From: Coleophoma eucalyptorum
Taxonomy: Eukaryota > Ascomycota > Leotiomycetes > Helotiales > Dermateaceae
Assembly: GCA_026120035.1 (NCBI GenBank)
Contig: JALRME010000021.1
Span: forward strand, 186,001-250,000
Length of the DNA stretch: 64,000 bases
Reading direction: 5' to 3'
A program made the position numbers and the translations under genes. How positions within the stretch are numbered: the stretch's first letter is position 1; each line of letters opens with the position of its first letter. Shown piece after piece: positions 10,598 through 21,713 of this stretch. The notes below the pieces were generated by a model. The model was not told the origin of the DNA. It made no database searches and saw only the letters and a program-made list of their open reading frames with translations.

Positions 10598-13186
10598 ATG
10601 ATTCATTCACCATTTCGTGGCAGCCGTGCATTGCGGGCTATTCTCTCACCGTCTCGTCTTTCAACGCCACGCTTTCAGGCGCAGAAACTTCGTACGTTTG
10701 GTTGTAAAGGATCATCATGGCACAAGCAAGCATACGACCGTAAATGTGGGGTTCGAGACCTATCTACGCGATCGAATACTGAGCATCCTCAACCTAAGAT
10801 GGCGAGCACTGCACGTTCGACTTTAGTCGCAACAACGGCCATCCTTCTTACCAGTAGCTTATTCTATATTCTTTACCGAAACGATTATGTGCAACCACTT
10901 CCGCCCACGAAGCCAAGAAGCCTAGTACGAGCTCAGCGGCAGAAACGAGAAGCTGTAGAGGAGAAGGAAGCAGAGCTTGTGGCAGAAAATGCGCGGGAGC
11001 TATCGCATCTCCCTTACCAGAATCCTGCGACGGCCGAGGACAAGGATGATTCTGCGTGGGGTCTTTTCAGCACTCGATTTGCGACATTCTCGACTCTGGC
11101 GGATATACAATGGAATGCTCTCACAGGAACGATTTCAGACTTCATAATGCCGGAATGGGTTAAGGTGCTGCCAGGGTACATCAACAAACTGCAACGAGAG
11201 TTGTCAATGGCACCGGGGTCGTTGGCGAGCGAGATATGGCAAGAGGCGCACGACTCATACATAAACCCCGAGATCGAATACTCTGCGACTGTGAGGGTAT
11301 CGGAGGATCTTTGCGACGAGGAAAAGGAGTTTCTGGCCAAAAGGAAGCATCATACCAGAAAGGCTTTGGCAGTATATCTCGGACTGCCAGAAGAAGAAGT
11401 GCATCCCGATGATGTGCCCTGTATTGCTATGGTAGGTAGTGGAGGCGGACTTAGAGCTCTTGTCGCTGGCACAGGGTCTATGCTCGCAGCAAGCCAGGAT
11501 GGCCTGTTTGACTGTGTCACGTATACAGCCGGTGTTAGTGGCAGCTGCTGGCTACAATCGCTATACCACACATCTTTGGGTAGACGACGCTTCGACAAAC
11601 TGGTAAATCATCTAAAAGCTAGGATTGGCATTCATATTGCGTATCCTCCTGTAGCGCTGTCTACTCTAAACTCGGCACCGACTAATAAGTTCTTGCTAAG
11701 TGGATTTGTAGAGAAGCTGAAAGGAGACCCAAATGCAGATTTTGGACTAGTCGATGTATATGGACTTCTACTCGCTGCTAGATTGTTGGTTCCAAAAGGT
11801 GAGGTTGGTGTTGATAACCGAGATCTGAAAATATCCAACCAGCGAGAATCCATCAAACACGGCGAGCATCCTATGCCCATATACACGGCTGTCCGCCATG
11901 AAATTCCCATTGAAGAGGAGGCTTCAGAAGCGGAAAAAGAAACGGGTACACCTTCAGAAGAAACAAAAGAAAAGGCAAGGAAGGAGGCATACTTCCAGTG
12001 GTACGAGATAAGTCCTTATGAGTTCTTTTGCGAAGAATTTGGCGCTGGCATTCCAACCTGGGCGCTTGGTAGAAAATGGGAAAAGGGTGTTAATATACCA
12101 CATGAAGATGGTCTCTACGTTCCGGAATACCGTTTGCCGCTGCTCCTTGGTGTCTTTGGAAGCGCATTTTGTGCTACACTTAGTCACTACTACAAAGAGA
12201 TTCGACCGATCGTAAAGGGCCTCACAGGATTTGGTAGCATCGACGGCATGATCGAAGAACGCGACGAAGATTTGAGCAAGGTCCACCCCATAGAACCGGC
12301 ATCCTTTCCAAACTTTGCTTATGGTATGGAAGGTCAATTGCCAGAGACGACGCCCGAGAACATCTACAAGGCTAAACACCTGCAATTGATGGACGCTGGA
12401 ATGTCCAATAACCTACCAATTTACCCACTTCTGAGACCAGGAAGAGATGTTGATATCTTGATTGCCTTCGATGCCTCAGCGGATATCAAGACGGATAACT
12501 GGCTTTCAGTCGCGGATGGATATGCAAAGCAGCGTGGCGTCAAAGGTTGGCCAATTGGTTCTGGTTGGCCGAAAGGCAGTGATACTGCCGAGAAAACAGC
12601 TGGACAGCTTGATGCTGCACAGGCTGCCTCTGCAACTGAAGCAGAAGAGAAGATCAATGCTGCTAAACATGACCAAGCAGAACATCTTGTGAAAGATGCC
12701 TCGGAGGATCATGCTCAAAGTAACAAGGAAAAGGGCGATTCTAACAGTAATGGCGACTTGGGTTACTGTACCATCTGGGTTGGTACGACAGAAGAGCGTA
12801 CGACGGATCTGGACGAAGACCAAACACCACAGTCAAAGGCTGTAGAAGAAGACTGGCAGCTTATGGAGCCAGATGCAGGAATCGCCGTAGTCTACTTTCC
12901 TTTTATGAAGAATCCGAAGGTGGAAGGAGTGGATCCTGTCACGAGTGATTATATGAGCACTTGGAACTTTGTCTATACACCGGAAAATATTGATAATGTC
13001 GTCGCACTTGCAAAAGCGAATTTCGATGAAGGAAAAGAGAGGACTAGACGTTGTGTCAGAGCGGTGTATGAACGCAAGAAACGGCTGAGGGAGGAGCGGG
13101 AGAAAGCTGAAAAGTATGAACGATTCCGGAGGAAGATGAGGATGGGTGTTGTCGGCAAAAAAGGCGAAGGAGATCATTTCTCTTGA
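10598..13186 (+). CDS. Cytosolic phospholipase A2-type (PLA2/patatin-fold) lipase, membrane anchored
   Basis: Intronless, 862 residues. The N-terminus is Arg/Ser-rich and poor in acids (MIHSPFRGSRALRAILSPSR), resembling a mitochondrial presequence. A hydrophobic segment follows at residues about 75-92 (LVATTAILLTSSLFYILY). The catalytic domain starts with the oxyanion glycine loop GSGGGLRAL (280-288). The nucleophile elbow is GVSGS, with Ser314 as the predicted nucleophile. The catalytic Asp lies in MDAGMSNNLPIYPL, as expected for the Ser-Asp dyad of group IV PLA2. Thus it is a cPLA2-like phospholipase, but without a C2 domain. Two charged low-complexity inserts (around EEEASEAEKETGTPSEETKE and a Lys/Glu/Ala stretch before SNGDLGYCTIWVG) interrupt the domain. 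The C-terminus is a basic Arg/Lys/Glu helix. Location (mitochondrial or ER) is inference; a start at the internal MASTARS would remove the presequence. Confidence 0.85.
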   Translation: MIHSPFRGSRALRAILSPSRLSTPRFQAQKLRTFGCKGSSWHKQAYDRKCGVRDLSTRSNTEHPQPKMASTARSTLVATTAILLTSSLFYILYRNDYVQPLPPTKPRSLVRAQRQKREAVEEKEAELVAENARELSHLPYQNPATAEDKDDSAWGLFSTRFATFSTLADIQWNALTGTISDFIMPEWVKVLPGYINKLQRELSMAPGSLASEIWQEAHDSYINPEIEYSATVRVSEDLCDEEKEFLAKRKHHTRKALAVYLGLPEEEVHPDDVPCIAMVGSGGGLRALVAGTGSMLAASQDGLFDCVTYTAGVSGSCWLQSLYHTSLGRRRFDKLVNHLKARIGIHIAYPPVALSTLNSAPTNKFLLSGFVEKLKGDPNADFGLVDVYGLLLAARLLVPKGEVGVDNRDLKISNQRESIKHGEHPMPIYTAVRHEIPIEEEASEAEKETGTPSEETKEKARKEAYFQWYEISPYEFFCEEFGAGIPTWALGRKWEKGVNIPHEDGLYVPEYRLPLLLGVFGSAFCATLSHYYKEIRPIVKGLTGFGSIDGMIEERDEDLSKVHPIEPASFPNFAYGMEGQLPETTPENIYKAKHLQLMDAGMSNNLPIYPLLRPGRDVDILIAFDASADIKTDNWLSVADGYAKQRGVKGWPIGSGWPKGSDTAEKTAGQLDAAQAASATEAEEKINAAKHDQAEHLVKDASEDHAQSNKEKGDSNSNGDLGYCTIWVGTTEERTTDLDEDQTPQSKAVEEDWQLMEPDAGIAVVYFPFMKNPKVEGVDPVTSDYMSTWNFVYTPENIDNVVALAKANFDEGKERTRRCVRAVYERKKRLREEREKAEKYERFRRKMRMGVVGKKGEGDHFS

Positions 13187-15613
13187 TATCTTTCTTTGGC
13201 GATCGCGTGCGCTGCGGACAGTGCCTGCAGATCTTGATATCAGGGATTTCACATGATTGGAAGGGTCTCACCATGTCGTGATCTACGAAGCTCTAACCGC
13301 ATCTTTTTGAGCTGTTTTCAGGTGGTCGCGTGAGTCCATTCGTCTCTTACAGTCATGAGATGTAGATGACGACGGCCAGCGGGTTTCCATTGCAGCACTT
13401 CAAATGGAGAAAGTGATATTCCGGAGTAACAAGTACTTCTGAGTATATGTTCTAGATGGATGATCCGAGCCGTTACCTTTGATTAGTCCAGGCCTCAAAA
13501 AGGAGAATGGGCAATCGATAGTCTCCCCGCTCTATGCCATTACCATGATCTGAAGATTCGATAAAGGCCGGAAGCAGCTAAAATTTAGGTTTCTTCATCA
13601 TCCATCCCGCCAAACTTTACTATTTCGGTACCTGGGGAGAGCCTTGGTGGCGTTCTTGATGCTTAGGTGATTAAAGTGTAAATCATAGGAGTTAATGTCT
13701 CCTCGTACATAGAAGTGGGAGGGAATAGAAATAATAATCGTAAATATAGAACAGCTTGATGTACTCGGTCGGTATCAAAAGAAACAGAGACCGAGTAGAA
13801 TAGACGGGTGGAGTCGACGACATGCCATGGACGTTTCTTTTTACAGCAACACCGTCGGGCTATTATTTCATGCAGCATGCAGGGCGGCGTCGGGCATGGG
13901 TTCTCCACAAACACGATTGTCGTCTCCTGTCTCTTCTTGACACCTCATCATCCTGTTCTTCCGCCTCTCCCAGGGGCCTTTGAGGGTCTTTTCCCATTAG
14001 TTCGTCCACACCGCTTCAAGTTTGGTGCTAACGCAATAATAGTAAGCGATTAGCCGACGTCCGGCGGTGCGCTTACTGTAATATGGCACTCGGCCTCTCA
14101 AATTCGACAATCAAAACCTGTGCCGTTGGCTTTGCTGCAAACGGGGAGATGTTTCAAGTCCAATTGCTTCAGGAGATAGAGGTCGAGACGGTTGAGGAGG
14201 AGTCTCGATTGTCGTGTGTCTTCGTCTCCTGAATCAACTAACACAGCAGAGCAAAAGAGAGCAAAGGACCGGAAACAGAGCACAAGCACGTGCTCGGCAG
14301 ATGAGGCTGTGTTGTGCGAACCAAGCGAACCATTACGGGCCAACCAGCCCAGGATGTCCCCTCGCCCGACCTCTTCATCCTCGTTTGTTCTCCACTCTTC
14401 CTATATTTCGTACTTTCGTACCTGGCTGGCTATGCTTCCTTTCGTTCCCTTCGGTGCTTCCTTCAAACTGCAAACATCTCAACCGAGCAAATCACCATTG
14501 ATGTTGCGTGATCATCGATGACGGTGAGCGCGGATGATCCTCACCCAGGGCCACAATTATGGTATTATTCTCCTGTCCTTGTACGCCGGCCCTTGCTGCT
14601 CGTGCTGGCCTTGACCTTCATTACATGGACAATGACCAAGGAGTCTGAGTGGCTACCATGCACTATGTATCGTACAGTATCATGCCATGGCTGCAGTACG
14701 ACGGACACGAAGCCAGAGCAGAACGGGGATACGAGAGAAAGCCCCATCTGCTGCTTTTACCGCGTTTTGGCACCAGAAAGCTTACTCTGTGAGCATTGGA
14801 TGGGTCTTTCTATTGGATCTTCAGCAAATCTCGACCTTAGATACCGTTTCGGGCTCATCTGCTAGATCCTAACAGGAGCTGACTCTGACCCTTACACCCA
14901 TCCGTACACACACACAAAGCAGCCAACCTAGCCCCTCCATGAGCCATTGCGCTTTGCGGTTTGGTCAGTGCACAAAGTGGCTGATGACACTTTGATGAAC
15001 CCGCTCTGATTGCTTGCTGGCTTGCTGTCTTAACATCAGACAAGGCCAAGCTTGGCTGAGCGAGCCCTTCAATCCATGGAAAGTGCTGCGGCTCTAGTTA
15101 CTAGTATGATTTCTCTTTAAACATCTTTCGTTCCTGCCTTTCAGAATTTGCTTTTCCATTATCATCCTTTTGTACTAGACTCCATTATTTGATTGGCAGC
15201 GTCGACTCTGTAAGGTATCAGGCAGAGCACCTCAACTTGCACACCACGCTCGTTTCGATACATAGTCTCGAATACAGCTATCGCCGGAAGAAGAAAAAAC
15301 GACCTCCATACTGCTTACTGGCAACTTCCTCGAGTGAAACTCTGCAGTCCTATTCCTACTCCTACTGCAGCCTCTACCACCATTTGGATCGATTCGAGAC
15401 AATCCCGAACCAAAGGTCGAGACGCTTGTCTTTTGACGACGCACCCGCTCCCGGTGCCATGGAATATTGAACGCAGAAGCCCTAATATCTGTTTCATTGT
15501 ATATAGCTTGGACGAAGGTCGTGCGGAGAAGATCGAACTACTAGCACGCGACCATATTTTACTTGCCCTGGCACGACTTCACCTATTTATTCCTACTCTT
15601 TTGGACGCCCAGT
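13187..15613. other. Intergenic region and long leader of the cyclin gene
   Basis: 2.4 kb with no recognisable gene. Several open frames of 60-115 codons occur between 14190 and 14870, but they overlap in different frames and show no domain. From about 15110 the sequence becomes pyrimidine-rich (CTTTCGTTCCTGCCTTTCAG), a probable transcription start region. From there to 15613 only one ATG lies after 15150, the uORF listed separately, implying a leader of roughly 450-500 nt for the cyclin gene. Confidence 0.5.
15459..15470 (+). promoter_or_regulatory. Three-codon uORF (Met-Glu-Tyr-stop) in the cyclin leader
   Basis: GGTGCCATGG is a near-ideal initiation context, followed by GAA TAT TGA. It is the only ATG in the ~450 nt before the cyclin start at 15614. 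Its position, 144 nt upstream of the main start, would allow reinitiation. Many G1-type cyclin mRNAs are translationally controlled by uORFs; that role here is inference. Confidence 0.45.
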
Positions 15614-16692
15614 ATGACTTCAACCATGACCCCACCGATGGCTTCATTCGGATTGAAACGCTCGCCCTCAGAGGAATCCCTGGATGAGGCATACTTCCTC
15701 AAAACTTATGTCCCTCTATCCAATCTGCCTACCCCACCACTATCATGCTTCTCCGATTCCAGCAGCGAAAAAAGAAATAGTTTCCCAGTAACTTTGCACG
15801 CTTCTGCTGAGCACTTGGATCCGCTCCTTCTTGGTATGGGGTTTCAATGTTGTAGTTTGCTGGATTTCGCTAATGATTACTTCCAGGTCCTGCAATTCAT
15901 ATAACCAACCTCATTCCGACATCCACATCTCTCTCCACCCCGTCTATGCTTCTCGTGCATGCCATCCTTACACGCGCGAATCTTCCCCTCGAGACTCTTG
16001 CACTTGCAGCTTGCATCCTCGACTCACTCAATTCCAAGTTTGCCCGGTCGTGGCGCATGTCGTGCCCTCTCGAGACTCCTCCGTCCTCGCCCATTCGAAG
16101 CAGTTTCCCCGACGAAGAGATTCCTGCCCACATTGATACCATACGACCCGAGTTAATTGCCGTATGCGGCCTGATTCTTGCTACCAAGTTCATACATGAT
16201 GTGCAACAGGATACAAGACATTATGTGGAGGACTGGGACCTAGCTCTATGGTCGTGTGACCAAATAAATTTCACACAAAGATGTATCATGGAGAATCTTG
16301 GGTACAGATTGCTCCCATTGTGGCAGGAGGACATCATTTTAGGTGCACTGGAGGACATGGAGAGAGCGGCGTTACATTCTGATATTTGGGACGACATTCC
16401 CTCCCCTATCAGGTCCTCGTTCATCTTGGATGATAGAACGGTCGCCCAAGGACCAGGCAATTTGATCACACCAGCTGAAACTCCCATAGATGAGAACTGC
16501 CGAGGGACAAGAGATATCACAGACGAGACCAGGAACGCATTTTCCATGAAGGAGATTGGCGATGCAAGAAGGGTATCTCTGGTCATACCGGACAGCAAGG
16601 AGAAGAACGAGCCTTTCCCACTGTATGTTGATCCTATGGAAACAAAGTGGAAATCCGAGGCGGACTATCCTGCATTGTGGGATGAGCCGTGA
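15614..16692 (+). CDS. Cyclin-box protein, possibly Pho85-type (Pcl-like) cyclin
   Basis: Two exons (15614-15833, 15887-16692) give 341 residues. The intron is GTATGG...TTCCAG with a CTAAT branch. The N-terminal 70 residues are Ser/Pro-rich with a SPSEESLDEAYF segment. The cyclin fold starts just after the intron: TSLSTPSMLLVHAILTRANLP, ETLALAACILDSL, then RPELIAVCGLILATKFIHD, WDLALWSCDQINFTQRCIMENLGYRLLPL. The LAACILDSLNSKF and LILATKF segments followed by the N..E...L..LGYRLLPL helix are the usual cyclin N-lobe landmarks. An insert between helices 2 and 3 (PLETPPSSPIRSSFPDEE) contains SP sites. The tail has Asp/Glu-rich and PEST-like stretches, in line with rapid turnover. The partner kinase cannot be told from sequence; a Pho85-type cyclin is my best guess. 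Confidence 0.7.
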
Positions 16693-17460
16693 TTGATTGT
16701 GGCATATGAAAAGTTCTTTGATGACGGTGTTTGGATACGGAAACGGGATATTTTGGCAGGTTGGTGGAGTTTCTTTATGGGTGCATAGCGGGTTGGCGTC
16801 TGTCCTTTACATACCCTCAAAGCTTGAGTTCGTAGTCATGAGTTTTCTATCTAGTAGTGAAAGATTGCATTCTATTACAACACATCTGAGGATGAGTACT
16901 TGCGTTGTAAGTGTGCGCGCAGATAGCCAAGAATGATGACGTATAATTGGTCTGATAAGTTCATCTGATTAATTTCTCGAGTGAACCCCTAGATGGAGCT
17001 TAGCATTTGAATTTTTTTTTACCGCAGCCAGAATCCGGAAGGAAGGGGAGGAAACGGATTTCTAATCCGAGTCGCCTTGAATTTTCTTATAGATGTCTTT
17101 GACCTGCGATAGCCTCACATCTTTTCCCCTTCCCCTCACAGCCGCCTTGTTTTCCCCTTATTCTGGTCGACGCATGAATCTGCCACAACGCAAATAGTAC
17201 TCGCACGTGACCGCATGAAGTCACTCCTTGCAGACGTCAAGCTTGGGGTCTCAGACTAACGAGTAGGCCGTGCACGTACACTGTAAGCAAGCTTAAGCTT
17301 TCCATTTTCGCGGATTGGATTGGATAGAGAAGAAGCAAGCAAGCAATACGGTTCCGGAGTAGGTCGGCCGCTGTCTGCCGTCATGGCTACCTCTTACTCC
17401 TCCTTTCCTTCATTCCCAACCTCGCGACAGGTGTGGCCTTTACAACTGCAAGCTGCTAAG
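16693..17460. other. Intergenic region before exo70
   Basis: Contains the 3' UTR of the cyclin gene and the exo70 promoter. A CACGTGAC element lies at 17204-17211 and a pyrimidine-rich leader at 17390-17440. An in-frame ATG at 17383 would add 26 residues to Exo70 but lies in leader-like sequence. Nothing else was recognised. Confidence 0.5.
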
Positions 17461-19556
17461 ATGGCCGTCGGTATCAACTCGTCATTGTCGTCGACGCGCA
17501 TCGCTGCCGACGAGGAGGCGCGCGCCGAAGTCGAGGTCCTAAATTCCCGCCTTGAGAAGACGAGCCAGCTCACCAAGAAGATCCAGGCTTCTCTCACCCG
17601 ACTTGAGAGTAGCGGCAAGAGCGTCCAGGAGGCCGTTGGCCCGATTCTTGGAAACACGAGGAAGTTGCAAGTTCTTGGAAGTAGTCAGTAGCCTTATCTC
17701 CTTCTGCTGCGTTGCATGTTCTTTGAGTGGGTTTGATTATCGGGGATCTGGGGTTGAGGCAGGGGCACTGAGTTGAATTGCGCTGACGACTAGTCCTAGA
17801 TATTGATGGGATTATCGGTGCCATTGATAAAGTTAGACAACCATCGGATATCAAGAACAATGAGGAGGATGTTATTCGTTCTGGGTAAGTGATTGCGCAT
17901 CGCGATTTCGATTCATCTGATCTATGGCACTGACATTTTGCTCATAGCCCTGACAAGGCCGGACTGGCTGCCTTCCTTGCATCGGTGAAGCGGGTCAACA
18001 AGGCACTTGGTGATATGCAACGAGCGAATTTACGATCGAACCAACAAGCTGTTGCGGACCTCAGCAGACTTCTCACATCTGGGAATGGACAACTTGAGAA
18101 ATATTTCCAAAAATTATTGCAGGAAGACTCGAATCCTGTCGAGCCACTGTATTTCATTACGAAGGACAAACCATTCCCTGCTTTGTCGCAGGACAAGACT
18201 ACAAGGCTGGGATTGATTAGCGCATACCTGGCTACTGTGGCACGATCTTCTCCATATCCAGAAAGTCCGGTCTTGCAAGCATATGCAAGCGTGCGAGGGC
18301 CTTATCTTACTGGCACGCTCCAAAACCTCTCATCCGCCTCAATCAATACTGCAAAGAAGAAGAACCCAGATGCGATGTACAGACCGGGCACGAATGGCAT
18401 TGGCACATATGCGCAGGGGATGGAGGGCGCATTCTTGGCTGAATATGATAATATCTGCGCACTCTTCTCGCGCGACGAGTGGGGAAAGGTGTTCAATTTG
18501 ACTTGCCAGGGAGCCATTTCTGAGCTTGCAAGAACCATTCGCGAATTAAACACTCATATCAAAGGAAGTCTGCCGACTGACTGTTATTTGGCCTACGAAA
18601 TCATTGAAATCATGTCTAATCTTTCGTCAAACATGGAAAGCCGGACGGGAGAACTGAAGCCGTCTTTTGCAGCTGCCATGAAGCCAATCCGAGAGACTGG
18701 CAAGTCGTCACTGGCCGAACTATTGGAGGAGACTCGTCGCCGTGTCTATAATTTACCTCTAATCCCAGCCGATGGTGCTGCTGTCCCAGTTACCCAGGAG
18801 ACCATGGCGAGGTTACAGACCATGGTCAATTTTCTTCGACCAATATCGAGTATTATGATTTCGATTGGCGACGGAGGCTGGAAGACCAATACCTCATCAA
18901 ATGGAGCATTGGATGTTGTCCCTAGCCTAAGTTCCTTCGACGTAGGTGCCGATGGGCAGCAAATATTTGCTAATTACAGTATGGACACTATCGACACTCT
19001 CCTTACTTCGCTTGAGTCAAAAGCAAAGCCTATAGCAAGGGGCAGACCTATCTTGGGTGTTTTTATGCTGAACAATGCTTCCATTGTTGACCGTATGATC
19101 CGTACCTCCGAACTGGAGCCTCTATTGAGACCCCCTCTCGCAGTTGTTGAAAAGTGGCGGAAGCAGGGCACAAGGATGTACACCGAGGTTTGGCAAGATG
19201 CTGCCAAGCTGATCATGGAAGTCCAATACACCAATCGTGGTCAAAGACCACCGTCTGGCTCATCGGCAGCAGTCGACTCTGCTGCTATCCTCAAAGGACT
19301 TGGTAGCAAAGAGAAAGATGCCATCAAAAAGAAGTTTGAAGCCTTTAACACAACTTTTGATGATTTGGTCAGCAAGCACAAGGCTTTAAGCATGGAGAGA
19401 GAAGTGAGGGAAGTTCTTGCGAAGGAGGTGCAACAGATGCTAGAGCCGCTTTACGGGCGCTTCTGGGATCGTTACCATGAAGTCGACAAAGGGAAGGGCA
19501 AGTACGTTAAATATGACAAGGCTAGCATTTCGGGAGTTTTCTTGAGCTTAGCTTGA
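17461..19556 (+). CDS. exo70: Exocyst complex component Exo70
   Basis: Subunit of the exocyst that tethers secretory vesicles to the plasma membrane through phosphoinositide and Rho-GTPase contacts. Three exons (17461-17683, 17800-17884, 17948-19556) join to 638 residues, the usual fungal length. The N-terminal coiled coil reads EEARAEVEVLNSRLEKTSQL, then KKIQASLTRLES, and runs across intron 1 into NIDGIIGAIDKVRQPSDIKN, which is highly conserved. The rest is the long all-helical Exo70 rod, ending ...YHEVDKGKGKYVKYDKASIS, the conserved basic membrane-binding C-terminus. I started at the ATG whose product begins MAVGINSS because homologues begin there. The upstream in-frame ATG at 17383 (MATSYSSFPSF) is an alternative. 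Confidence 0.93.
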
Positions 19557-19985
19557 TCTGTTTTACAGCTTCTTACTGTTGAAGTATCTTGCCTGATCAG
19601 AGGGATTTTATGGCTAGCTGGTTGGACGGCTGGCATTGTCGAGATTGTTATTGGAATCGAGCGTTGCGTTATGATACCATGGGTGGCTAGCTGGCGTTTT
19701 GTAACAAAATTGAGTTCCTTTCTAAACTGAAGTCTAATAATATCAAAAGCTTAAAACAGCTGTATTTGGACTTGATCAAATGCGGTGCAATTGTGTATAG
19801 GACGGGGAAAGATCAGCCTCGCGGTCACGAATTTTGTCAGCCTTGCATAAAGGGTCCTCGATTGACAAATTTTCTAAGATTTTATCCCAGCCTCGTATCC
19901 CATAAATTGCTTGTAGCCTTGTCATTGTTTTCGAATTTCAAACTCCTAATCCTCCTCTCAAATACTTAGAATAACAGCCAATAAC
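19557..19985. other. Intergenic region between exo70 and rrn11
   Basis: Short tandem-oriented spacer holding the exo70 3' UTR and the rrn11 promoter. An AT-rich block with ATCCCATAAATTGC lies about 90 bp before the rrn11 start. No gene or repeat was seen. Confidence 0.5.
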
Positions 19986-21434
19986 ATGCCACTCTTTGCA
20001 TTACCTCTCCCAGCTACAGCGACCCCTCCTCCAACCAGGGTACGGCACTTCTCAAATCCGAGAACCACAAAGAAGCGAAAACGAGCGTCATCACCAACGC
20101 CCTCTCCCTCAATCTCAGACGATGACAACAAACCTACCTTCGACGATCGCGATCATTACGCCCTCCCCGCTGCATCTACGAACCCGCTCAGTCTCACACC
20201 CGCCGAGGTAGCACAGTACCAGCTCGCAGGCTTAGAACTCGACGAGCCGCTTCCCTCGACGCAAATCCCTGATTTTCCACACCGGCCTTTACCGCAGGAG
20301 AAACAGGCGCTGCCGAAGAGGAAAAGGAGTAGGAGTGTATTGGAAAAAGTAGATAAGTCAGAGATAGGCCTGAAGGAGAAGGAGAGGAAGGAGAGAGGTC
20401 CGAAGCTGAGAGTTCATCATTTGGGTGTTTTGACGGCTGTATTGCATCGCTGCCTCGCTGAAGGTGATATCCCGAGAGCTACGAGAGCATGGTCGCTACT
20501 GCTTCGAGCAGAAGTCGGTGGGCAGGGCTTGGACATTCGGCATACGGGCTATTGGGGCATCGGAGCGGAATTGTTGATTCGCAGCCCTGAAGAAGGGGAT
20601 GATGATACAGCTGAGGATGAGAGAAATCCTGGCGATGAAGAGCACAGGAGGCAGGGTCTTAAGAGGTGGGGAACTGCGACGGGGTTGCACAGGGCAAAGA
20701 ATTACTTCGAGCGCTTGATCTTGCAGTACCCATATATCCGACAGTTCCACAAATCATTCACTGCCTTGGATCTCTGGCCTGCGATGCTGGGTTGTGAGAT
20801 TTATGGAATACAATACGAGTATCAAGAAGGGATGAGGAGGGTTGGTGCTGAGGAGCAGGAGGATGAGGATGAGGATGAGCGGAGAAGCTCGAGTGATGAG
20901 AGCGACGGCGTACCCAACGAAGACGAAATGGACGGCGAAGACCCAGAATTTGCCGCACAAGAACGACGACGCATACGGCGTAGATTGAGGCGGAGAGACA
21001 GACGATGGGATGAGAGGGAGGTGGTACGAAAGCGCGCCCTCGCAGCGTCAGAAGAGATAGTGGAGAGAATGGACGATCTGATGACGAAACTACCCTATTC
21101 AGAAAACCACACGTTCTTACGGCTTAAGGGAATGCTTGGTCTTTCCATCGGTGATCTGAGTGTTCCAACACCTCCGATTGGCGAAGAAGAGGAAGATAAC
21201 TCGCGAGGTGCTGCCAACAGGGGCATTCTGCGAAGCAAGAAACTGTATGCATATGAACAAGGTAGAGAAAAGCAAGCGGAAGAGAGAGCGCGAGCGAAGG
21301 TCTTGTTTGAGAAGATTGGCCGTGAAGGTGGGAGAGTTGGAATTGATCTGAGGGACTTGTCGCCTGAGAGGGAGGGAGATGATGGATATAGTGATGATTA
21401 CGATTATGACACTGGTATGGACAAAGACGATTAA
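19986..21434 (+). CDS. rrn11: RNA polymerase I core-factor subunit Rrn11-like
   Basis: Intronless, 482 residues. Rrn11 belongs to the core factor that recruits RNA polymerase I to the rDNA promoter, with Rrn6 and Rrn7. The N-terminus (MPLFALPLP) and basic segment (NPRTTKKRKR) are followed by NPLSLTPAEVAQYQLAGLEL and the conserved helical block LRVHHLGVLTAVLHRCLAEG, DIPRATRAWSLLLRAEVGG and RHTGYWGIGAELLIR. Then comes KNYFERLILQYPYIRQFHK with ALDLWPAMLGCEIY. This order matches the fungal Rrn11 family. Two acidic, low-complexity inserts (EEQEDEDEDE and an Asp/Glu-rich stretch before FAAQERRR) separate helical parts. Nuclear/nucleolar localisation fits the basic N-terminus. See the Rrn5-like gene at the right edge. 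Confidence 0.8.
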   Translation: MPLFALPLPATATPPPTRVRHFSNPRTTKKRKRASSPTPSPSISDDDNKPTFDDRDHYALPAASTNPLSLTPAEVAQYQLAGLELDEPLPSTQIPDFPHRPLPQEKQALPKRKRSRSVLEKVDKSEIGLKEKERKERGPKLRVHHLGVLTAVLHRCLAEGDIPRATRAWSLLLRAEVGGQGLDIRHTGYWGIGAELLIRSPEEGDDDTAEDERNPGDEEHRRQGLKRWGTATGLHRAKNYFERLILQYPYIRQFHKSFTALDLWPAMLGCEIYGIQYEYQEGMRRVGAEEQEDEDEDERRSSSDESDGVPNEDEMDGEDPEFAAQERRRIRRRLRRRDRRWDEREVVRKRALAASEEIVERMDDLMTKLPYSENHTFLRLKGMLGLSIGDLSVPTPPIGEEEEDNSRGAANRGILRSKKLYAYEQGREKQAEERARAKVLFEKIGREGGRVGIDLRDLSPEREGDDGYSDDYDYDTGMDKDD

Positions 21435-21713
21435 TGAATTTATATATGAGGAGGAAAGAAGAAAGAAAAGAAAGCAAGGCTGGAAGGTGTGTATAATATA
21501 CCTATCCTAAGTTGCTGCACTCTTCTTTCTCCTGAATTATACCACTGGAATTAGAGGCGTAAGCGAGCGTTCAACCTGCGATGGATACTCACATTGTAGA
21601 TATGTAAGAGATTTTATGACGAGACATAATATTTAAATTCGGTAGCATTATAATTTCCAGGACTCCACCGGGTTTCTTTCGTGGTCTTCTAATATTCTAA
21701 AATCCTGCAGTAC

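Noticed and set aside
14192..14872. Several overlapping open frames of 60-115 codons
   Set aside because: They lie in different frames, lack splice structure and show no recognisable motif.
15334..15687. 117-codon frame overlapping the cyclin start
   Set aside because: It does not begin with ATG and has no domain features; the sequence reads better as a 5' leader.
17383..17460. Upstream in-frame ATG of exo70
   Set aside because: The added 26 residues come from pyrimidine-rich leader sequence; Exo70 homologues start at the MAVG position. Kept only as an alternative.
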